64,000 nt of DNA from positions 1,139,828 through 1,203,827 of the forward strand of contig NZ_CCXM01000001.1 in the NCBI RefSeq assembly GCF_000825685.1, read 5' to 3'. Positions 57,562 to 64,000 of the stretch are shown piece after piece. The position numbers were made by a program, and so were the translations under genes. The stretch's first letter is position 1. Every line of letters starts with the position of its first letter. Below the pieces are notes generated by a model, which did not search any database, had not been told where the DNA came from, and saw only the letters and a program-made list of their open reading frames with translations. The stretch is from Rickettsia hoogstraalii. GTDB lineage: Bacteria; Pseudomonadota; Alphaproteobacteria; Rickettsiales; Rickettsiaceae.

Positions 57562-60509
57562 CTATAATCCCGCTTTGTTTTGGAAAGTAATTTCTATAGA
57601 TGATAGGTTGCCGACTTTAAAATATATTTTTTTACCTTTTAATTTTTTAGCTACAGGAATGATATTAAAATTCTTTTTAAGTAAAATAAAATTTTCGTGT
57701 TGAAGATGAGAGCGAATTAAGTTTTGGGTGGCAAATTCGCCTCTAATTATTTCGCTTATTTTATAAGTATCAATATCTAATTTTTCCCATCTTTTGAATT
57801 TTATAATTTCTAGACCGAAAGCTGCCAAATTCCAATCATCATTAACTAGCGTTTCAAAACTTTTACAATTAATAGTAAGAGAGTTTGAAGTAAAGCTGAT
57901 AACGCTTCCTATAAAAGTCCGGTTAGTTAAATTTGCTATTTTGGTATAATCTCTGCCGTCTGTAGACACATATAAGGCTTCATTAACATTACTCTGTAAT
58001 AAACAGCTAGATAAGGCTGATCATTTCCTTCTACCACATTAAAAGGTAAATCAAGTATAACACATTTAACTTCGGTCTTTATGGTTTTCTCAAAACCGGA
58101 TAAAATATTTGCAGCTGGCAAATAATAAGAAGATAAATTATCTATAACGCCTGTAACATAAGAAGTTAGGGAAAGTAGTTGTATATTTACTATTCTAATT
58201 TGATATTTAAGTTTGTTATAATGCAGTATTAAAAAATCGCCTGGCTTAAAACCCATGAAAGACGGAAGGTATTAGGAATTTAATTACTTTGCTCTCAATA
58301 GAAGCATTTTTTGATTAATCCTCCTATTTTCTCTATTTCGGGTAGGGATAAAATAATAGGAATTTTGACGTTAAGGGTTGGACTATTTGAACCTGTTTCA
58401 TTGCTTATGTAACAATAGGAATTAGTATAATTATTAAACCTATCGATAAAATTAATACTAAGCTTGCTAATAATATTTTCTTCAGGTATTTCCGTTTGCT
58501 TTAAATAACTATTATCTGAAATTTTTATTAAGCTCTCACTGCTTAGATGCTCTAAATTACCTGCTCCTCGCTTCAGAAATTTAATTTTTTCACATTCGCT
58601 TGCTATCACATCAAAAAAGTAAAATATTCTATAAATCCTTTAATAGCCGTACGTTGCACTGAGAAATCCGTGCCTGCCGAGGAATATTTAGGACTACCGC
58701 CGTCCGTGCATTTAGGATCAAAGAACACGTTTGGTTGATTTGGAGCTTTATCTATTGACGGAAAGCCAAACTCAGTAAACCATATTTTTTTCATTTTTGG
58801 TTCCCAAGCCGTTCGATTTTCATCAGGATTATAGTGATGGTTTTTCCACCAATACTCTACGTTTTTCCAAGCATAAGCAGCAGATAGAGGCTGTTTATTA
58901 CCATTACCGTCTAAATAATAATCATACCCTTCACCGGTGTGGCAACCTTTCATAATTTCTTCTTTAGTTATCTGAGAACTTAAAGAACTAGTTAAAGGGA
59001 AATAAGCATCTATCCCGACAAAATCGATATAAGGGGAGGCAAATAACGTATCTAGATTATACCAGCCACCGCTAGTGTGATGATATTCTGACCAATCGGC
59101 AGCATAAGTAACTTGTACATTACTTCCTAATATTTCTTTTACTAAACGAGCAAGATTTATAAGTTCTAGCACTGCCGGAAAATTATTTGCTGAATCTTTT
59201 ATAGAAGTTATGCCGATTAGTTCCGAGCCGATTATAAAGGCATCAACGTAATCTTTAACAAGCCTTGCATAGTGAAGAATGAAGTTATTATAACCATCCG
59301 CTTTATGAAAAAAATTACTTACTGCATTTGCAGAACCTGTTACATGCCCACGCCATGGTTTACCTGATAGATCCATGAAAAACATTGGATAAAACATAAT
59401 TTTTAAATTACGTCTTTTTAGCTCAGCTAAGTAACGCACTAAACTAGCGTCATTAACCGTGTCGCCGTAATGAGGGTTGTCATGCTCATCTTTAGAGATA
59501 ATTTTAGCATTTACTCTATTATAACGACCGACTTGCCAAGTACATGAATATGAGGTTAGAGGGTCGTTAAACTCTATAGCCGGTTTTATGCTGCAATAGC
59601 CTATATCTAAACTATCGCCAAACCAAGAAACTACCGGTGCTATCCATTTAATATTAGGGCAGGTATTTTGTAGCTGATTGAGACTAAATACACTATCCGC
59701 AATATTATAATGATTATGGGAGTTAATAGCCTCATGGCTTATAATGCCGCCGTAAGAACTTTCCAAAGTTTTATATTGTACTTCCGTATCGTAAACAAAT
59801 TCGCCTGAGCCAGGGATCATGTTAATGCTACTAATTAGATTTTCAACTTTTGCATAATTATTAGGCAGATAAATATTGGGTTTTCTTGTTACTTCAAATG
59901 AGAAATTTGGAATAATATTGCTGAAATCTTCTAGGGGTAGTTCTTCAAATACTATATAGCTAAGCGATCTAAAAGCAGGAGTTTTGCCGTTGCCGAGATA
60001 GTTTTCAATTAAAGGATCGGGTAATTGTGTTTCTGAGCCTTTATATAATCTAAAATTATACTTACCTAAATTTATTACCTCATCACCTGCCCATACTCTG
60101 TTAATCTTGGTAATTTTTCCCTCGCAAATACTAACTGCAAAAGAAAAGAAATAGCTATATTCAGTGAAATTAGTAACGGATTTTAAGTTATGAAAATAAG
60201 GAAATATTCTTTATGACGGGTACTATTTGCTACTTCTTTTATTGTATCTGCCCAAATTATTTTTCCGTTAACTCTTGTAGTACCGAAAATTAACGGTATA
60301 GCTTCGCCGTAATTAGCTGTTATATATTTAAAACTTTCTTTGAAATTTTTAATATTGTCATATTCTATCGGTTCGTGATTTAATTGATCTAAATACTCAC
60401 CAAGCATTTTACCGGCAAATCTTCCCACGCTTGAAAATATGCCGCCTCCAAATGTATTTCCTATGCCGCCGCCAAGCGAGCTAAAAAAACTTCCAAACAT
60501 ATTTACCAT
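57562..60509 (-). pseudogene. GTA TIM-barrel host-recognition tail protein (gp15-like), frameshifted
   Basis: From ATG 60509 (MVNMFGSFFSSLGGGIGNTF) the gene continues in several frames to 57562. Breaks lie near 60190, 58612, 58270 and 57960. The middle part (59820-58606) has the TIM-barrel segment with KIMFYPMFFMDLSGKPWRGH, YVDAFIIGSELIGITSIKDS and a KKIWFTEFGFPSIDKAPNQP end, characteristic of GTA gp15-type proteins. The C-terminus is the usual tail domain. Total length would be about 980 residues. It is a GTA structural gene out of place. Confidence 0.85.
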
Positions 60510-60560
60510 ATTATAGTTTAATATGGATTGATATTAGCACTATGATGTGGTAACACTAAT

Positions 60561-60686
60561 ATATACTCGTTTAATTTGAAAAATTGGCTACGTCGTCTTA
60601 TAAGTTCTGTGGTGCTCACGTATTAAGTATACGCTCCGCTCCTCGCCTTATAGACTCCTTGCTCTTTTCCAAATTAAACTTCGTCT
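60561..60686. repeat. Palindromic repeat, second family, copy 2
   Basis: The block ATATACTCGTTTAATTTG ... CCAAATTAAACTTCG has inverted ends. The centre CACGTATTAAGTATACGCTC is shared with the copy at 38.2 kb. It lies upstream of a DUF2608-like gene and may hold its promoter. Confidence 0.65.
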
Positions 60687-60716
60687 ATCCTATACAATAA
60701 TAAAATTTAAAAAATT

Positions 60717-61607
60717 ATGATGATATTCAAAAAATCTTTATTTATCTTACTATTACTTATTACTTCCTTAGTTAAAGCAGAGATTATCGAAGTAGATAAC
60801 TTAGATAAAATAAAACAAGATTTTAAAGAAAATTATAATAAAAATTATGTACCTCAGGATTTATTAGTAGTAACGGTTTTAGATGAATTTTTGTTTAAGT
60901 CTTTAGTGCCTATAGGTGAACAAATTGACAAAGATATTTATCTTACACTAACTCCTCTTTTGCGTAATATTAATAAAAATTCAAAAGCTATTTATATAGA
61001 TCAATTGATTTTAACTAATGATAGTTATAAGAAAGAATTACAAGAATCTGATTTTCCAAATTTTGTAAATGAAATGAGTAATAGTAAAATCCCTATAATA
61101 GCAGTAAATGATGGATTTACCGGTAATTTTAATAATATTCCTAAATTTGAAATATGGTTTGCCGATTATTTAAAGAAAAATTTCAATATTGATTTTTCAA
61201 ATAGTTTTCCAAACAATAATTATGTTATTTTTAACAATTTAGACAGTTTTGCTAATACTTATCCGGTATTTTATAAGGGTATATTGACGAGTAATAATAT
61301 ATCGGAAGCGGAAATGATACTCAATTTCCTTATTCAAATGGGATTTATGCCTAAAGCTTTTATAATAATTAGCAGTAACATAGAATTATTAAAATCAATG
61401 GAGTTTCAACTTAGTAGTTATAGTTCTAATATATTATTTATTGGTTATCATTATAATAATAAAAATACCCCGGAAAATAAAGATGCTGCATATTATACTA
61501 AACTGATTAATGATTTAATACCTCAAATAAATAAGATAAAAAGAAATAATCCGCCTCTAAAAACTAACAAGATAAAAGATAAAAATCCTTATGATAAAAA
61601 TCAATAA
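60717..61607 (+). CDS. Secreted DUF2608-like protein, copy 1
   Basis: The 296-residue protein begins with a signal peptide (MMIFKKSLFILLLLITSLVKA) and continues EIIEVDNLDKIKQDFKENYN. The DUF2608 family contains HAD-fold-like proteins of intracellular bacteria. Here QDLLVVTVLDEFLF is at the motif I position, but the usual D-x-D is degenerate (LDEF). The later part has NDGFTGNFNNIPKFEIWFAD and AEMILNFLIQMGF. The paralogue begins 17 bp before its stop. Confidence 0.6.
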   Translation: MMIFKKSLFILLLLITSLVKAEIIEVDNLDKIKQDFKENYNKNYVPQDLLVVTVLDEFLFKSLVPIGEQIDKDIYLTLTPLLRNINKNSKAIYIDQLILTNDSYKKELQESDFPNFVNEMSNSKIPIIAVNDGFTGNFNNIPKFEIWFADYLKKNFNIDFSNSFPNNNYVIFNNLDSFANTYPVFYKGILTSNNISEAEMILNFLIQMGFMPKAFIIISSNIELLKSMEFQLSSYSSNILFIGYHYNNKNTPENKDAAYYTKLINDLIPQINKIKRNNPPLKTNKIKDKNPYDKNQ

Positions 61608-62436
61608 AGTTTTATTGAGCTTACTTTGCTTAGTTATTTCGTGTGTAAGTTATGGTCAAATTATTCCTACTTACTCTGTAGATTCGGTAACAATGAAAAA
61701 TTTATTACCGAAGATAGATGCAGATACGCTGGTACTTATAAATATAGATAATACTATTATAACACCGAAATCCAAATTATTTCGATACCGGGATAATTCT
61801 TATATAAATTTTACTAAATATTTATATAGTCTTGCAGCGGATAACGCATCAGTTAATAAAACTATTGCAAAATTGATAGTGCAGCGTCAAATGATGCTTG
61901 TTGAATCTAAATGGGTAGATTTAATTAATAAGATGAAACAGCAAGGTGCAACAGTTTTAGGTCTTCAAGAAATAACTGCTCCATGTAATTTAATTGAAAA
62001 TTATGAAGGATGGTTATATACCTTACTTTACGGACTCAATATTAATTTTACTAATAAAGTTAATGATAAAGATGTATTTAGATTTAATCCAAGCGATGCT
62101 GGAGCCCCTATTTTTTATTTAGGTATAATATTTACCGGTAATATAAATAGAGTAAAAACTCTTATAGAGTTCTTAAAAATTATACCAAAACAACCTACAA
62201 AAATAGTAATTTTTGCAAATAATAAAAAAGATTTAGAAAATATGGACTCTTATTTAAGCATGGTTGATATAGGATATTATGGAATTGAATATTTGGGGTG
62301 GCAAATGTTACCGGGATCACCTGATCATCAAATCGCTGAGTTGCAGCAATCTACGTTTTTAAATACCGGTCAGTGGTTAGAAGATGATGTAGCTAGCGAG
62401 ATGTTAAACATTCCCGATAACAAATTACAAAAGTAA
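61591..62436 (+). CDS. Secreted DUF2608-like protein, copy 2
   Basis: The 281-residue protein begins MIKINKVLLSLLCLVISCVS, a signal peptide. It has DTLVLINIDNTIITPKSKLF at the motif I position of the HAD-like fold (NIDNT, close to D-x-D-x-T). It shares FTGNINRVKTLIEFLKIIPK with the first copy (TSNNISEAEMILNFLIQMGF). It is in tandem, overlapping by 17 bp. Whether it is active is not known. Confidence 0.6.
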   Translation: MIKINKVLLSLLCLVISCVSYGQIIPTYSVDSVTMKNLLPKIDADTLVLINIDNTIITPKSKLFRYRDNSYINFTKYLYSLAADNASVNKTIAKLIVQRQMMLVESKWVDLINKMKQQGATVLGLQEITAPCNLIENYEGWLYTLLYGLNINFTNKVNDKDVFRFNPSDAGAPIFYLGIIFTGNINRVKTLIEFLKIIPKQPTKIVIFANNKKDLENMDSYLSMVDIGYYGIEYLGWQMLPGSPDHQIAELQQSTFLNTGQWLEDDVASEMLNIPDNKLQK

Positions 62437-62453
62437 TCTACTATTGAAAGGAC

Positions 62454-62757
62454 AACGTTGTTGCATGGCTAGTAAAACGTCATTGCGAGGAGCGAAGCGA
62501 CGCGGCAATCTTGTCAAATTTCCTGAGATTGCCACGCTCCTTGCAGTCGCTCGCAAGGCATTGTTGCGTGGACCGGTAAAACCCACTGTGTCACCCCGTG
62601 GCTTGACCACGGGGTCCATAAAAACAATAAAAAATACTAATAATTTAGTATTTTTAACTGGATCCCGTGGTCAAGCCACGGGATGACAGAGGTGAAATTG
62701 ATCCACGCAACAATGCCCGCTCGCAATGACGGAAAAACCGAACCATGCAACAATGAT
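62454..62757. repeat. Nested (stacked) palindromic repeats
   Basis: Outermost ends AACGTTGTTGCATGGC and GCCATGCAACAATG-like at 62741-62757 enclose an RPE (CATTGCGAGGAGCGAAGCGA on the left, CTCGCAATGACGG on the right). The 62557-62717 element has inserted into it. Inside that is a second-family hairpin. All are in the gap between DUF2608 and cysQ. No gene is present. Confidence 0.75.
62557..62717. mobile_element. Palindromic mobile element (GGCATTGTTGCG type), 161 bp
   Basis: Ends GGCATTGTTGCGTGGACC and TGATCCACGCAACAATGCC; flanked by CGCTCGCAA on both sides (62548-62556 and 62718-62726), an exact 9-bp duplication. The interior is nearly identical to the copy at 17376-17537, with the GTCACCCCGTGGCTTGACCA hairpin, an AT-rich stretch and GGATCCCGTGGTCAAGCCAC. 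Confidence 0.82.
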
Positions 62758-62777
62758 ATTCGCATTTAATAAATAAT

Positions 62778-63554
62778 ATGAATAATAACTTAATAGCCGC
62801 TTTAAAAGATTTAATTATTAATACCGGTAAGGTTGCACTAGATATAAAAAAGGCAGGAATATTGACTGATATTAAATCAGATGGGTCAGTAGTCACTAAT
62901 GCCGATAAGGAAATTAGTAAAATAATTTATCAAACTCTACGAAGCTTAACCTCTCAAATAGCTATAGTATGTGAAGAGCAGCCGCTACCTATATTAAGCA
63001 ATGATACTTTTTGGTTAATCGATCCTATTGACGGGACACGGAGCTATGTAAACGGTAAAAGTACATATACGGTAAATATAGGGCTTATTGAAAACGGTCT
63101 TCCAACTATCGGCTTGATATATCACCCTGAAACAGCAAAGCTATATTATACCGATGTAAACGGTCGGTTAAAAATCGAACAGAATTCTAAAGAAATATTT
63201 GTTAATCATGAACCTAAACATGAAGAGCTTAATGCGGTAATAGGTTTTTATAATTCAAATAAAGCTACTAAAGAATTTTTAAGTAAATATTCATTCGGTC
63301 AAATAAATGCAATAGGTAGTTCAATTAAACTATGCTTAATTGCTGAAGGAGCAGCTGATATATATCCAAAATTCGGTCAAACTATGGAATGGGATATAGC
63401 GGCAGGTCATGCTTTAATTAAAGCCGGCGGCGGTAATATTTTAGATACACATGGACAAGAAATTACTTACGGTAAAGAAAATTTTGCTAACCCCAATTTT
63501 TTCGCCTGTAGTAAATATTGGTTGGAAAGGGAGGCTGTGTTTCGTGAATACTAA
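62778..63554 (+). CDS. cysQ: 3'(2'),5'-bisphosphate nucleotidase CysQ-like (inositol monophosphatase family)
   Basis: The 258-residue protein shows the Li-sensitive phosphatase landmarks: an NADKEISKIIYQ start, EEQPLPIL, WLIDPIDGTRSYVNGKSTYT, and a C-terminal EWDIAAGHALIKAGGG. These bind the metal ions and phosphate. CysQ removes PAP from sulfate assimilation, and in Rickettsia the role may be more general. Complete length. A repeat follows the stop. Confidence 0.88.
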   Translation: MNNNLIAALKDLIINTGKVALDIKKAGILTDIKSDGSVVTNADKEISKIIYQTLRSLTSQIAIVCEEQPLPILSNDTFWLIDPIDGTRSYVNGKSTYTVNIGLIENGLPTIGLIYHPETAKLYYTDVNGRLKIEQNSKEIFVNHEPKHEELNAVIGFYNSNKATKEFLSKYSFGQINAIGSSIKLCLIAEGAADIYPKFGQTMEWDIAAGHALIKAGGGNILDTHGQEITYGKENFANPNFFACSKYWLEREAVFREY

Positions 63555-63570
63555 ATCGTCATTGCGAGCA

Positions 63571-63730
63571 GGCATTGTTGTGTGGATACTGGATACCGCC
63601 CCGTCATTGTGAGCAGTCGTAGACTGCGTGGCAATCTCATGAAATAATAACAAACTCCTGAGATTGCTTCGTCGAATTACTGCGTAATTCTTCTCGCAAT
63701 GACGAAAAAATCGAGCCATGCAATAATGCC
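63571..63730. repeat. Palindromic element enclosing an RPE
   Basis: Outer ends GGCATTGTTGTGTGGATAC and GCCATGCAATAATGCC at 63571-63730 match the mobile element. The inside is a complete RPE (GTCATTGTGAGCAGTCG ... CTCGCAATGACG). I see no 9-bp duplication at its ends. It lies between cysQ and mutS. Confidence 0.65.
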
Positions 63731-63738
63731 AACCCACA

Positions 63739-64000
63739 TCAAACTAACTTCTTCAACTCATAAATCAACTCAAGTGCTTCTTTAGGAGATAATTTATCAG
63801 GGTCGATAGTTCTAAATTGTTCATCTAATTTGCTGCTTATAGTAGTTTTACTAGGCTCAAGATTAAACAAACTCAAATTATTTGATTCCGTTGATAAGAT
63901 ATTTTTTCCTTTACCGGTAGAAGTTTTCTCAAATTTAAGCAGAATCTGCTCAGCTCTATTTATGACACTGGCAGGGAGTCCTGCTAAAGCTGCAACATGA
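63739..64000 (-). CDS. mutS: DNA mismatch repair protein MutS, C-terminal part
   Basis: Read from the window edge on the minus strand the last 86 residues begin HVAALAGLPASVINRAEQIL, the signature near the MutS C-terminus, and end KEALELIYELKKLV before the stop at 63739-63741. The ATPase and mismatch domains lie outside the window. MutS starts mismatch repair. Core gene, apparently intact in the visible part. Confidence 0.9.
   Translation of the reverse strand, partial: HVAALAGLPASVINRAEQILLKFEKTSTGKGKNILSTESNNLSLFNLEPSKTTISSKLDEQFRTIDPDKLSPKEALELIYELKKLV

Noticed and set aside
62425..62896. Open frames on both strands over the nested repeats
   Set aside because: These are translations of palindromes, so both strands stay open; not genes.
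63571..63730. Target duplication at the 63.6 kb element
   Set aside because: The flanks TTGCGAGCA and AACCCACAT do not match.
1..64000. tRNA or rRNA genes
   Set aside because: I looked for T-loop-like GGTTCGA patterns and long conserved GC-rich blocks and found nothing convincing; a tRNA scan would be needed to exclude one.

Overview
The window looks like part of a Rickettsia chromosome, probably of the spotted-fever or transitional type; I cannot name the species. The evidence is an AT-rich sequence, many Rickettsia palindromic elements (RPEs) both between and inside genes, an rvh type IV secretion locus with duplicated VirB8/VirB9 and a lone VirB7, short HD-only SpoT genes beside MFS (ProP-like) genes, many toxin-antitoxin pairs, scattered gene-transfer-agent (GTA)/prophage pieces and widespread gene decay.

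Layout. 1-6.9 kb: a decayed siphophage/GTA structural module (capsid C-terminus, head-tail and tail genes, DUF2460 and DUF2163 remnants) interrupted by HigBA, a RelBE-type pair, two decayed unknown genes and a methyltransferase. 7-27 kb: an accessory island of decayed cargo: TPR, ankyrin and coiled-coil genes, two SpoT + MFS units, an M15 peptidase, an SRPBCC protein, and a roughly 4.7 kb ruin of a giant NACHT NTPase with HEAT-like repeats. 27-36.4 kb: housekeeping genes on the minus strand (rodA, ptrB, an Mrp/Nuo-like antiporter cluster interrupted by a VapBC pair). 36.5-45.9 kb: the rvh secretion locus (B9-B8 on minus; B7-B8-B9-B10-B11-D4 on plus), then a Ppx/GppA gene. 46-47.5 kb: a phage portal gene. 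47.7-55.9 kb: a large Sca-type autotransporter broken by frameshifts and a nonsense codon. 55.9-60.5 kb: a MITE-like hairpin, MazEF, an Rpn-like nuclease relic and a decayed GTA TIM-barrel tail gene. 60.7-64 kb: two secreted DUF2608-like genes, cysQ and the 3' end of mutS.

The strongest novel signal is in the repeats. A small palindromic element of about 160-185 bp, with ends GGCATTGTTGCGTGGA / TCCACGCAACAATGCC, sits inside other palindromic repeats. At two sites it is flanked by a perfect 9-bp direct duplication and at a third by an 8/9 match, which is what a transposing non-autonomous element would leave. At 62.45-62.76 kb the elements are stacked inside one another. Two RPEs also lie in frame inside protein genes (ptrB and an antiporter subunit). 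The giant NACHT-HEAT gene is the best candidate for a poorly described protein system, although this copy is dead.
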